Assembly (NCBI GenBank): GCA_019914945.1 | Contig: CM034099.1 | Span: 1,364,001 to 1,428,000, forward strand | Origin: Typha latifolia | Taxonomy: Eukaryota; Streptophyta; Magnoliopsida; Poales; Typhaceae | Direction of reading: 5' to 3' | DNA: 64,000 bases | In this document: positions 36,335 to 47,491 of the stretch, in pieces | How positions within the stretch are numbered: the first letter of the stretch is position 1 | How the letters are laid out: the number at the start of each line of letters is the position of its first letter | The notes under the pieces: generated by a model | Database searches by the model: none | What the model was told of the DNA's origin: nothing | What the model saw: the letters and a program-made list of their open reading frames with translations, nothing else | Position numbers and translations under genes: made by a program

Positions 36335-36530
36335 TCTAACTCTAAATAATTATTGTGAAGAAAATTATTTGGTGATTGATGGTGGTTTGACTCGATTGAT
36401 GGCTCAGCGGTACGATTGACTTAGAAGAGCGGCTCGTCAGTATGATAGCTTGGAGCAATACCTCAACGATGTTTAGTTCAAAGAGATAGATTGACAACGC
36501 ACACGACTTAAAGTCTAAACTAGACAGTTT
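36335..36530. repeat. Dispersed repeat, copy 1
   Basis: The segment around AATAATTATTGTGAAGAAAATT, followed by a TGACTCGATTGATGGCTCAGCGG stretch, has a diverged relative at about 55255-55400 in the same order. No ends or coding capacity were recognised. Confidence 0.45.
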
Positions 36531-36599
36531 AGTATATTGGCTAAAGTTCGCGTGTTTTTGTATCTAGGAAAAGTTGACTCTTTGTGCAGTAGACATGAT

Positions 36600-37030
36600 C
36601 AAAGGGCTCAGCCCACCCGTGCCCGGCCCGAAAGCTCGCCCGTTTGGCCCGCAATTAGACTCGCCCGTTCTGCTACAGTAGCTCGCCCGTCTGCTACAGT
36701 AATTTATCATTGCTACAGTATAAAATTTTAAGTATTGTACTGTTTTGCGTTATTTTAAGCACACCTTTAAAAATTTTTAATTTATTTTAATTATTTTTTA
36801 AATGGAGGAATATAAATATTTTTGTAAAAAATAAGCTAATAGTTAAAAAAAATAAAAATAGCTAAAATATAGGTTGGGCCGAGTGATTGGTTGGTCGGGC
36901 CGGCCCGATCTCTCACGGGCCGACGGACGGTAACGGGCTAGACTATTCTAGCCTGGCCCGGCCCGAGTGATTGGTGGGTCGGGCCGTGAACAAATACTTA
37001 AACCCAATTGGCCCGAAAAGTCTGGCCCGA
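36600..37030. repeat. GC-rich GGGCC/CCCGG repeat
   Basis: Imperfect repeats of CGGGCC, GGCCCG and GTGATTGGTTGGTCGGGCC. Such words mark short nonautonomous repeats common in plants; a related stretch lies at 57050-57260. No terminal repeats could be fixed. Confidence 0.45.
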
Positions 37031-37201
37031 TGATCATATTTATTGTGCAGTCTATATTTAATTTTCAGGCTTTTGAACGATAAAGGAAAAAAGTTGAATT
37101 ATTTTCTAGCTATAGAATTTATCAGCCACCCTAGAAAGGACTGTAAGTATGTAACAGTATAACATTCTTCCAAATATCCGAATAAAAATATTTAAAACAC
37201 T

Positions 37202-37289
37202 TGGGGTGAGAGAGGCTCGAACTCTCGACCTCAGGATAACTCAAACATAGCTATGAGACCTACGCGCTAGCCAACTGCGCCACCACCCC
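37202..37289 (-). tRNA. trnM: tRNA-Met(CAU), elongator, with intron
   Basis: Read on the minus strand, the sequence starts GGGGTGGTGGCGCAGTTGG, has a GCGC D stem, anticodon CAT at 37255-37253, and a T arm with GAGAG-TTCGAGC-CTCTC, then ends CTCACCCC with A as discriminator. The acceptor stem pairs along seven positions. The anticodon loop is interrupted just after CATA by about 14 extra bases, as in plant nuclear elongator tRNA-Met genes, which carry short introns. A and B boxes for RNA polymerase III are internal. A T-rich TTTTAAATATTTTT stretch follows the 3' end and can serve as terminator. The gene stands alone between repeat DNA and the UGT cluster. Confidence 0.92.
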
Positions 37290-38487
37290 TTGTAGGAGAT
37301 CATATAATTCTTAAATTATATTCATTCTCTAATCTTATTCTTAACAATCGAAGCACCTATATTGAAATTATCAACCAATTATTTTGGTCCTTCTGTTGAA
37401 TTGGATTATTATTTTTTAATTAGACTAAATTGAAAAGGTGGAGTTTGCAAGTAAAACTCTCCTTGTATATTTGAGACACAATAAAGATATACAAATTAGT
37501 CAAATGCAAGGACACCAAATTTGTCACTTATTACCCCATGAGTCCATCTTATCTTACACACACACAAACAAATAGAAGTCCACTCATGGCCTTTGCATAT
37601 AATTGTAATATAACACTAATCAGATGTCATATTATGTTGTGATTTTGCTGTGGTCCGGGGAAGTTCACAGTGATCACAGTGATTTATTTTCTGATGACAT
37701 TGTTTTAATGTTTCCAATCCCACAGAGCTTTTTTACTTTTGTGAAAAATGGAAAAGAAAATATAACACAAATAAAAAATTATAATCACATCACAGCTTCA
37801 TTTCCATGTGTGATTTCCTAGCTCAGATGCAGCCCGAAGTATTTAAACATGTACAATATGTGGAATATGATTATGAGGAGGAACATCAGAATTATTTGGT
37901 GTACGAAATTTTGACCAAAAAATTGGGGGAGATGTCGATTCAAAAGAAGATTGAGCAATCAAATTTGACTACCAATGAATGTTAGGTCAAAGCTCAATTT
38001 CTTCAGTAGATTCATGGCAGCTTTGGCTTAAAAAAATAATAATCTTCAGATCTCAAATCCGACCAGTCTTCCATTAATCGTGGAAAACTACTAAGTATCT
38101 TATTGGAGAGATGTCAGAGTTAGATACAATAAACAAAGAACTCTCTATTGATCATCAAAATCAACCGACAAAATAAACAAACATATTTATATGAAATAAT
38201 TGGTCATTTGAGAAGATTGTGTTCATGGATTTGGGTAGGCGCATCTAAACACAGAACTCTCTGTTGGCCTAACATAGGAGAAGTAGACCCAAACGTAACG
38301 CATCCATCCCCCTGAAAAGGTCCTTTACTGGAAATATTTTGCATCATTTAGACAGCATAGATGGAGACGTCTTCATTGAATACAATGTTTTATAAAATCC
38401 ACTTGACCCACTGTGTAAATGTCAAGCTCACTACCTTCTTTATTAATTAATTGTCTGTCCAGATGCACCAACATTTATCTCCTATGT
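37290..38487. other. 5' flank of the first UGT gene
   Basis: No gene is visible. From about 37910 this flank resembles the DNA upstream of the second UGT copy (about 42700-42870), and from about 38200 it resembles the DNA upstream of the third copy (from 44611), so it was carried along in the tandem duplications. Confidence 0.6.
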
Positions 38488-38497
38488 CTATATAAAG
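38488..38497 (+). promoter_or_regulatory. TATA box of UGT copy 1
   Basis: CTATATAAAG, 127 bp upstream of the ATG. The same box occurs at matching positions before copies 2 and 3. Confidence 0.7.
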
Positions 38498-38623
38498 AAG
38501 GGTAACTGATGCTAGCTCTTCAAAGATAACACAAACATACAGAGAAGTAGAAAAGAGTAATTAGGAGTACTTAGAAGATATCAAGATCTAGATCTAGAAA
38601 GAGAGGAGGAAAAAGAAGAAGAG

Positions 38624-40152
38624 ATGGGTTCTATTGCAAGAGAGAAGCCTCATGCAGTTTGCATCCCTTTCCCAGCCCAAGGTCACATAACCCCCATGAT
38701 TAAGCTTGCCAAGCTCCTCCACTCCTTTGGATTCCACATCACATTTGTTAACACTCACTACAACCAAAGCCGCCTCTTGAAATCCAACGCCGTCTCCTCC
38801 CACCTCCACCTCCCGGACTTCTGCTTCGAGTCCATCCCCGACGGCCTCCCGCCCTCCGACGAAGACGCCACCCAAGACATCCCCTCGCTGTGCAATTCCT
38901 CCACCAAGAACTTGCTCTCACCGTTTCTCGACCTCGTCGAAAATCTGAATTCATCGCCTCCGGTGTCGTGTATCGTATCCGACGGCGTGATGAGCTTTAC
39001 GCTCGACGCCGCAGAGCAGCTCGGGATCCCCGAGGTCTTGTTCTGGACTACAAGCGCCTGTGGCATGATGGCCTATCTTCATTACAAAGATTTACTCCAA
39101 AGAGGCTTGACGCCTCTTAAAGGTAAGCGAACTGAGGTTAATATGATGTTCGAGCATTAAAAATATTATTAATTTACTTTGTATATATTTACATATTTAT
39201 TTTGTTTATTTTTCATATAGATGAGAGCTACTTAACGAACGGCTACCTCGACACGCCGGTCGATTGGGTGCCGGGCATGGCGAACATGAAGCTCAAAGAT
39301 TTCCCCTCCTTTATCCGCACGACGATCCCAGAAGAATTCATGGTCAACTTCGTGATCCGCGAGACGAAGCGAGCCTCCAGGGCGGCGGCCATCATCCTGA
39401 ACACCTACGACGAGCTGGAGCGGCCAGTCTTGGAAGCGATGGCTTCGTTACTCCCTCCGATCTACACCGTCGGCCCTCTCTCCTTGCAAACGACTAGGAT
39501 TTCCTCCACCCAGCTCGCGTCCATACACTCCAACTTATGGAAGGAGGACACCGAGTGCCTGCAGTGGCTCGAGGGCCGCGAGCCATCGTCGGTCATCTAT
39601 GTCAACTTCGGCAGCATAACGGTGATGACCAACCACCAACTGATAGAATTCGCTTTTGGATTAGCAAACAGCAAGCACGACTTCTTGTGGGTCATAAGGC
39701 CCGACCTCGTCAGGGGTGAAACGGCGGTACTCCCGCCGGAATTCACGACGGAGACTAAAGGGAGGAGCCTCATTGCGAGCTGGTGCCCGCAAGAGGCGGT
39801 GCTCTCGCACCCGGCGATCGGGGGGTTCTTGACGCACAACGGGTGGAACTCGACTATCGAGAGCCTGAGCTCCGGCGTGGCGATGATCGGGTGGCCGTTC
39901 TTCGCGGAGCAGCAGACGAACTGCAAGTTCATCTGCGACGAGTGGGGAGTGGGGATGGAGATAGATAACAACGTGAAGAGGGATGAGGTGGAGGGGTTGG
40001 TGAGGGAGTTAATGAGAGGAGAGAAGGGGAAGGAGATGAAGAGGAAGGCAATGAAGTGGAAGGAGAGTGCAGTTAGAGCAACACAAGCAGGAGGGTCTTC
40101 GTTTCTTAATTTGGAGAGGTTGGTCAATGAGATCTTGCTTCCAAAAGTTTGA
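38624..40152 (+). CDS. UDP-glycosyltransferase, UGT85A-like (copy 1)
   Basis: Exons 38624-39122 and 39221-40152 give 476 residues, normal for family 1 UGTs. The intron splits the Asp codon in PLK-DESYLTNGYLDT, the UGT85 position. The catalytic pair is His21 (PFPAQGHITPM) and Asp120 (CIVSDG). The 44-residue PSPG box runs from Trp354 (WCPQEAVLSHP) to Gln397 (PFFAEQQ); Gln at the last place favours UDP-glucose. UGT85 enzymes are soluble cytosolic proteins that glucosylate small acceptors such as cyanohydrins, terpenoids or cytokinins; the acceptor here cannot be told. Copy 3 at 45.96-47.49 kb differs at only seven residues, so this is a recent tandem duplicate. Several antisense open frames over the GC-rich exons are shadows. 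Confidence 0.93.
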
Positions 40153-41980
40153 AAGTTTGTATTTTAGTAGCATTATGCAAAGTCCTATGCATCGACCTTT
40201 GCGTATGTATCTACTTGTGTTTGTATTATGTATTGATCAAGTGATATGAAATTTATTAAGTTGGAATCTCAGCCTAATTAGATGAGATGAATCAAGTAAT
40301 TGCTACTGATTCGCCTAGCAAGTGAAGACCAATTTAACTTGGTTTCAATATGTTTATTATTTGTTTTGTTATTCATAATTGAACACTGCATTTCTGTTTG
40401 CAACCTATCGTTTACACTTAACCATACTGTTGATTTCGGAGACAATAATTTATACTTATTTAGTATACTTTAGTAAATAATTTAAAATTTATAGTAAAAC
40501 AGTATAAAATTTATTAAATAAAAGTCGTTTTCTTTCACTCTTTACTGCTAGCTGGTCCTTCTCTTCTATAAAGCACCTCTTTGAGAGAATCCAAGCATAT
40601 CCAAGATTCTCCAAGGCGCTAAATTAACATTCATTATTGCACCTTATTTTATTCTATATATTATACATCAATATAAGAGGATAGAAGACGGCAACTGGGT
40701 GAGTCCATGCATGAGCTAATCCATTTTTGGACCTTCTTCTATGCAACAATGTATTTTATTGGCAATTTGTCACCATCTTAGTTGGATTTCGATGTCACCA
40801 TTGTCAATATTCTTTTCTGCTATAATTTCAATTGCAACTTTGTTGCATCTGTCATGTCGTTAAATCTCTGTGCTGCCACCTGTAAATTTTGTGGAAATAG
40901 TGTCTGGCATGTGTCGCAATTAGATTGGATCACCTTATATATTAGATCATGTTGTTGATAAGTGCGAAATATTTGGATAGATGTCCGGCCAGTAGTTCTG
41001 CTGTTCGGTTACAACATTACTTTGAGATTTTTTTTTCCTTTTCTTTTATTCATATAGACATTTAATTTCAGTTGGTCTTTTTCATTGAGAGAAAGGAGTT
41101 CCTACCACACAATTTTTAAAAGTTGGCAGATTGTTCAACTTGTGATCTAACCTTTAGATCTACCAACAAAACAATAGTTTTGTCGTTGTGGAATTCAATC
41201 CTCAGAGATGGAATGGGTAATTTATTTCTATCTCTATATCAATTTTTGTCCATCTCCATGTCTGTAAATAATGTTATTTGCCTGTTCATGTGCGTATGAA
41301 GTATGAATGGAGTAGCTGTCTCTGAAGTCGGCTAGCGAATAAAAGTAAAAGAGTTAGCGGCAAAAAATATCTCTTTGGACGAAATTTGACGTTCAAACTT
41401 GGAACAGCGTTTGCTTTACTTTTTATTTATTTATTTATTTATTATTATTATTATTATGTCTCTCTTTCCATAAAATATGATGGCTTCGCCCAAAATGCTG
41501 GAGGGTAAAAAGTCTACTGAAGAACAGGAGAATAGAAATATTAAATTAAGTTTACTTTTTAGTAAGCTATTAATAAAATATTGATAAGCAATCGATGAAG
41601 TAAATAATTAGTAGAATCGGTGAACCGTGCAACCCGACTAGCTTTTAGTGAACCGGTCAGGTCAGCTACTTTTACAAAATTACAAAATTATTTTTAATAC
41701 TTAATTATTTTATTTAATATCTTGATTTTTATGAAAATTCTCTAAATTATAATCTCTCTTGAACTTTAGGAAAATCTCATTTTTATTAGTGTGCCCTAAG
41801 AAAAATTGGGCGACTTAATTTATGTGGTAGTCATATGTCTCCAAAATGACTTACATGCCCTCGTTATGTATTTCAATCAAACTAATAGATATTTAAATAC
41901 AACTTGCTCTCTTCTTCTACCTCACTGTCGGCTAAAGAATAAAAGTTTTGGATAATGGCGCAGGAGATGAGGGCGACAGC

Positions 41981-42040
41981 AGTGAGGACGAGCGTAAGGG
42001 TGAGGGTGAGGACGAGCGTAAGGGTGAGGGTGGCGGCGGG
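41981..42040. repeat. 24-bp tandem repeat, GTGAGGACGAGC unit
   Basis: Two near-perfect copies of a 24-base unit beginning GTGAGGACGAGCGTAAGG start at 41982 and 42006, followed by a partial third. A GC-rich island inside AT-rich DNA. Confidence 0.75.
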
Positions 42041-42391
42041 TTTGGGTGGTTTGTAATTAATTACTTTATTTTATTTTGCTGGTTATAGTTAAATTAATGA
42101 ACCCGTTAACTTATTAATAATTACTTGGTTATTACATATTTTTCATTACTGTAGTTACACGTTTCTAAAGTTCAAAGAAAATATTATAACATAAAAATAT
42201 TTATGAGATCTTTATAAAAATTAGATATAGTTTAGAGGTGTGACATAATTAACCTTGTAATATAAGCATTCTCGAACAAATAATAATGATGACTCCATAA
42301 ACATAAACAAGTACTATTTGATGCCGGAAATTTAATATAAAAAAATAAATATAATGGGGTCTGACAAATACACCTGTCATCATCATCTTAC

Positions 42392-42446
<55 letters not shown>
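42392..42446. repeat. (TAA)n microsatellite
   Basis: About 18 tandem TAA units. The poly-Tyr open frame on the minus strand is a product of this tract. Confidence 0.95.
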
Positions 42447-43375
42447 GTAATTACTAAAATTAAAATGCAAGAGCCCGTTCGGGTTGAATTTAATTTGACT
42501 CTGCCTGAAATATAATATATTTTTAAGCTTGAACTCGCATCAACTAAATATTAACTTAGATTAAAAAAGGTAAAAAGAAAAATCACAAATGTAAATGTTA
42601 ATATGTATAATTTGATTCTAGAGTTAAAAAAAGTACGACATTATCGTAGAGAATAACAGATTTATTTTTAAATTGATGAATAATTATGAAATATTTGGCT
42701 AAGAAATTGGGCGAGATGTCGACAGCCAAAGACAAAATAGCAATGGTATTTGATTTAGGGCACTGGGTTGGTTAGTCCAACTTCTTGACTAGATTCATGG
42801 TAGCTTTGGCTAAATAGTAAAGCTTCAGATCTAATCCTAATCGCAGTCTTATTGGTGATAATGCCAGAATTAGAAGAAAAAGAAATGATGTCCCAGATCG
42901 ATCCAAATCAACAAACAGATCATCAACAACAACACAAAATTGTGATCGTGGATTAGGATGGACTCATCTAAACACACAACTCTTTAACTCTTTAGGGCCG
43001 GCTATTTCCTTTCCAACCTAATAAAATGGAGTCAAAATTAACGGCCCTATCTCCACCAAAATCATCGAGCTATTCTTTTCCGCTAGCTTAGAATATTGCT
43101 ATGCTATCAAATAATAGTGTGTGGCTTTGTATACCTAGCAAATAGATAATTTATTTTATAAATAATTAAAAGAGAGAATTTTATTTGTAAAGTATTAAAA
43201 CAATTTAACGCGCTAGCTGTGACTGTCTCTAAAATTATACGCACAAACCAACTACCATGCATTAATTTTTCCGAGATGCAAGCAATGCGATTCATTCACT
43301 GCGTCTGCATATATGTATAGCTCACTAACTACCACTTAATTATTCGTCAATAAGCCCCAGCCCTATTTCCCATGT

Positions 43376-43385
43376 CTATATAAAG
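43376..43385 (+). promoter_or_regulatory. TATA box of UGT pseudogene copy 2
   Basis: CTATATAAAG, 87 bp upstream of the pseudogene ATG, so the broken copy may still be transcribed. Confidence 0.6.
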
Positions 43386-43471
43386 AAGGTAACACAAACA
43401 TAGAGAAATCTAGTAGAGAAGACTACTTAGAAGATATCAAGATTTAGAGAGAGAGGAAAAAGAAGATATCG

Positions 43472-44610
43472 ATGGGTTCTATTCCAGGAGCGAAGCCTCA
43501 CGCAGTGTGCGTCCCATTCCCAGCCCAAGGTCACATAACCCCCATGCTGAAGCTTGCCAAGCTCCTCCACTCCTTTGGCTTCCATATCACATTTATTAAC
43601 ACTCACTACAACCAAAACCGCCTCTTCAAATCCAAAGCCGTTACCTCCCACCTTCACCTCCCGGACTTCAACTTCGAGTCCATTCCCGACGGCCTCCCGT
43701 CCGCCGGGGAAGACGTCACCCAAGACATCCCCTCGCTATGCCTGTCCTCCTCCAAGTACTTACTCTCTCCGTTTCTCGAACTCGTAGAAAACTCAATTCG
43801 TCGTTGTCGTCGCCTCCAGTGTTGTGCATCGTCTCCAATGGCGCCATGAGCTTTAAGCTCGACGCCGCAAAGCAACTCGAAATCCTCGATGTCTTGTTCT
43901 GGACTGTGAGCACTTGTGGACTCATGAGCTATCTCCATTATAAGGATTTAGTTGAACGAGGCTTGACACCTCTCAAAGGTAAGCGAGCTTACTATTTATA
44001 AATTAAACTTTTCTTATTTTTATTCTTTTTATAGATGAGAGCTACCTAACGAACGGCTACCTCGACACACCGGTCAACTGGGTGCCGGGCATGGGAAACA
44101 TGAAGCTCAAAGATTTCGCCTCTTTCCTCCGCACGACGAATCTAGAAGACTTCATACTCAACTTGTACATCCGGGAGATGAAGTGAGCCTCTAGGGCGGC
44201 GGCCATCATCCTGAACACCTACAACGAGCTGGAGCAGCTGGTCTTGGACGCGATGGCATCGTTACTCCCTCCGATCTACACCGTTGGCCCTCTCTCCTTG
44301 AAAACGACTAGGATTTCCTCCACCCAGCTCGCGTCCATACACTCCAACTTATAGAAGGAGGACATCGAATGCCTATAGTGGTTCGAGGGCCACGAGCCAT
44401 CGTTAGTCATCTATGTCAACTTCGGCAGCATAACGGTGATGACCAACCACCAACAGATAGAATTCGCTTTTGGATTAGCAAACAGCAAGCACGACTTCTT
44501 GTGGGTCATGAGGCCCGACCTCGTCAGGGGTGAAACGGCGGTACTACCGCCGGAATTCACGACGGAGACTAAAGGGAGGTGCCTCATTGCGAGCTGGTGC
44601 CCGTAAGAGG
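43472..44610 (+). pseudogene. Truncated UGT85A-like pseudogene (copy 2)
   Basis: The first exon (43472-43978) starts MGSIPGAKPHAVCVPFP and follows copy 1 closely, but one base is missing near 43790 in the VEN segment, shifting the frame; three extra codons follow. The original frame is recovered afterwards (PPVLCIVSNGAMSF), and here the catalytic Asp is replaced by Asn. The exon 2 relative starts at 44035 after a 56-nt intron and carries stops at 44184 (TGA), 44352 (TAG), 44376 (TAG) and 44604 (TAA). Homology to exon 2 ends at about 44610, four residues into the PSPG box, so the last 120 or so codons are missing and the sequence continues as a copy of the flank upstream of copy 1. It cannot encode an active enzyme. 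Confidence 0.93.
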
Positions 44611-45861
44611 TGATTATTTGAGAAGATTGTGTTCCTGGATTGGGGTAGGTGCATCTAAACAAAGAACTCTCTATTGGCCTAACATAGAGGAGATGCAGAC
44701 CCAATTGCAACTTATTCATTCCCCGTGAAAAAATTAACTTAGACACGCAGACAATAATATTAACTATTTTTTAAAATAAATACGAAAAAAAATATCAAAT
44801 AGTAAAGTAAAATGAACGCCAAGATTTTTATTTGTAAAAAATTCAAACGAAAAAAAAATTATAAATCTAAAGTCAAATCAAAATTAATGACTAAACTTGT
44901 AACAGTTACAAGATTGACTTATACAATAATTTGTCGATCTCCATGACTTTGTTTCTCTCAGTCTTACTTGTTAGAATTCACGATTCATCATTTTTCGTGA
45001 TTGATCTCCTATCTCAGTAGCTCTCAAGATTGATACTTCGTCCATATGATATTTAAGATGAAAACTTGATACGTTAGAAGAGACAGAACCTTGGTGGAAT
45101 AATGTTGTAGCTCCAAGAATTACTTTTCAAAAGTAATCACCCTACTCTCTAGAGTTAAGGCATCCCAACCCTTATATATGTTAACAAGATAAAGCCAAAT
45201 TCAAGTTAACACAGAACTCTTGGAAGTCTAAAAATTTGTATGTTACATGGATACGTTCGAACGCAATCTGAGTGTATTCGAATAGTTAAAATGTGTTCTC
45301 TGTATGTGCGAACGTTTGATTTTGCGTTCGAACACGGTGTGAACGACTGTAATATGCATTCGAACGCGGCTTGAGTGCGTTCGAACGCCCTTTTCAAGCA
45401 GTAAACTAAACAATTGAATATTGAGTGCCTGTTCCTCTATTTTTAGGTAAAAATTTTATACTTTTTCAACCATCATGACACTGTCTAATTACTTCAATAA
45501 CTATTTTAAAATTGTTTCAAATACGTTGACTTCAAAATTAATTTTCCAATTTAATATTTTTTTATCAAATATTTCATAACTAGTACATATACTCATACAT
45601 AAAATCTATACATATTATATAAATAAAATAATATTTTAAAATATAATTTATCAATTATATTAATATAAATAAAACCTAACGACCCCAAAAAAGTCCATGT
45701 AGTGGAAATATTTTGCATTATTTAGACGGCATAGATGGAGACGTCTTCATCAAATACAATGTTTTATATAATCCACGTGATGCACTGTGTAGATCTCAAG
45801 CTCACAACCTTCTTAATTAATTAATTGTCTGTCGAGATGTACCAACCTTTATCTCCTATGT
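44611..45861. other. 5' flank of UGT copy 3 with a 0.95 kb insertion
   Basis: 44611 to about 44728 matches the flank of copy 1 (from about 38201). It is then interrupted by about 0.95 kb without a counterpart there, and the match resumes near 45690 and continues through the promoter. The inserted part is AT-rich, has no coding capacity and contains a cluster of TTCGAA palindromes. Confidence 0.75.
44730..45685. mobile_element. Insertion upstream of UGT copy 3, possible solo LTR or other element
   Basis: Comparison of the two flanks shows extra DNA between a CCCCGTGAAAA junction and a CCCCAAAA junction. Five TTCGAA sites lie at 45256, 45277, 45327, 45359 and 45380, several within GCGTTCGAACGC palindromes, and a TATATATG stretch occurs near 45174. 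This could be a solo LTR or other noncoding element, but I could not fix terminal TG/CA ends or a target-site duplication. Confidence 0.45.
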
Positions 45862-45871
45862 CTATATAAAG
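45862..45871 (+). promoter_or_regulatory. TATA box of UGT copy 3
   Basis: CTATATAAAG, 92 bp upstream of the ATG. The leader is about 35 bases shorter than in copy 1 owing to a deletion. Confidence 0.7.
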
Positions 45872-45962
45872 AAGGGTAACTGATGCTAGAAAAGAGTAAT
45901 TAGGAGTACTTAGAAGATATCAAGATCTAGATCTAGAAAGAGAGGAGGAAAAAGAAGAAGAG

Positions 45963-47491
45963 ATGGGTTCTATTGCAAGAGAGAAGCCTCATGCAGTTTG
46001 CATCCCTTTCCCAGCCCAAGGTCACATAACCCCCATGATTAAGCTTGCCAAGCTCCTCCACTCCTTTGGATTCCACATCACATTTGTTAACACTCACTAC
46101 AACCAAAGCCGCCTCTTGAAATCCAACGCCGTCTCCTCCCACCTCCACCTCCCGGACTTCTGCTTCGAGTCCATCCCCGACGGCCTCCCGCCCTCCGATG
46201 AAGACGCCACCCAAGATATCCCCTCGCTGTGCAATTCCTCCAGCAAGAACTTGCTCTCACCGTTTCTCGACCTCGTCGAAAATCTGAATTCATCGCCTCC
46301 GGTGTCGTGTATCGTATCCGACGGCGTGATGAGCTTTACGCTCGACGCCGCAGAGCAGCTCGGGATCCCCGAGGTCTTGTTCTGGACTACAAGCGCCTGT
46401 GGCATGATGGCCTATCTTCATTACAAAGATTTACTCCAAAGAGGCTTGACGCCTCTTAAAGGTAAGCGAACTGAGGTTAATATGATGTTCGAGCATTAAA
46501 AATATTATTAATTTGCTTTGTATATATTTACATATTTATTTTGTTTATTTTTCATATAGATGAGAGCTACTTAACGAACGGCTACCTCGACACGCCGGTC
46601 GATTGGGTGCCGGGCATGGCGAACATGAAGCTCAAAGATTTCCCCTCCTTTATCCGCACGACGAACCCAGAAGAATTCATGGTCAACTTCGTGATCCGCG
46701 AGACGAAGCGAGCCTCCAGGGCGGCGGCCATCATCCTGAACACCTACGACGAGCTGGAGCGGCCGGTCTTGGACGCGATGGCGTTGTTACTCCCTCCGAT
46801 CTACACCGTCGGCCCTCTCTCCTTGCAACCGACTAGGATTTTCTCCACCCAGCTCGCGTCCATACACTCCAACTTATGGAAGGAGGACACCGAGTGCCTG
46901 CAGTGGCTCGAGGGCCGCGAGCCATCGTCGGTCATCTATGTCAACTTCGGCAGCATAACGGTGATGACCAACCACCAACTGATAGAATTCGCTTTTGGAT
47001 TAGCAAACAGCAAGCACGACTTCTTGTGGGTCATAAGGCCCGACCTCGTCAGGGGTGAAACGGCGGTTCTCCCGCCGGAATTCACGACGGAGACTAAAGG
47101 GAGGAGCCTCATTGCGAGCTGGTGCCCGCAAGAGGCGGTGCTATCGCACCCGGCGATCGGGGGGTTCTTGACGCACAACGGGTGGAACTCGACTATCGAG
47201 AGCCTGAGCTCCGGCGTGGCGATGATCGGGTGGCCGTTCTTCGCGGAGCAGCAGACGAACTGCAAGTTCATCTGCGACGAGTGGGGAGTGGGGATGGAGA
47301 TAGATAACAACGTGAAGAGGGATGAGGTGGAGGGGTTGGTGAGGGAGTTAATGAGAGGAGAGAAGGGGAAGGAGATGAAGAGGAAGGCAATGAAGTGGAA
47401 GGAGAGTGCAGTTAGAGCAACACAAGCAGGAGGGTCTTCGTTTCTTAATTTGGAGAGGTTGGTCAATGAGATCTTGCTTCCAAAGATTTGA
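45963..47491 (+). CDS. UDP-glycosyltransferase, UGT85A-like (copy 3)
   Basis: Exons 45963-46461 and 46560-47491 give 476 residues with the same gene structure as copy 1, including a 98-nt intron that differs by about one base. Seven residues differ from copy 1: Thr94Ser, and in exon 2 Ile to Asn (TTNPEEF), Glu to Asp, Ser to Leu (AMALLLPP), Thr to Pro and Ser to Phe (QPTRIFSTQ), and the last residue Val to Ile. Catalytic His21 and Asp120 and the PSPG box are identical to those of copy 1. Five of the changes cluster between TTNPEEF and RIFSTQ, in or next to the region that shapes the acceptor pocket and interdomain linker, so substrate preference might differ (inference). Promoter homology with copy 1 holds for about 270 bp. 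Confidence 0.93.

Larger units (their letters stand above)
34505..37201. other. Spacer between hydrolase gene and tRNA-Met
   Basis: No protein gene seen. A possible alternative last exon of the hydrolase gene lies near 34750-34870. A dispersed repeat at about 36335-36530 has a second copy near 55255-55400. A GC-rich repeat with CGGGCC and GCCCG words, and GCTACAGTA units, occupies about 36600-37030. Confidence 0.5.
40153..43375. other. Spacer between UGT copies 1 and 2
   Basis: About 3.2 kb, AT-rich, with no gene recognised. It holds TTTA/TTA repeats at 41421-41457, a short GC-rich tandem repeat at 41981-42040 and a (TAA)n tract at 42392-42446. The part after about 42700 matches the 5' flank of UGT copy 1. 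Confidence 0.55.

Noticed and set aside
39597..40127. 176-codon antisense frame over UGT copy 1 (and its equal at 46936-47466)
   Set aside because: Exact antisense shadow of the GC-rich UGT exon 2; it occurs in both copies because the sense gene does, and has no family resemblance.
42249..42470. Minus-strand frame with a long Tyr run
   Set aside because: Product of the (TAA)n microsatellite.
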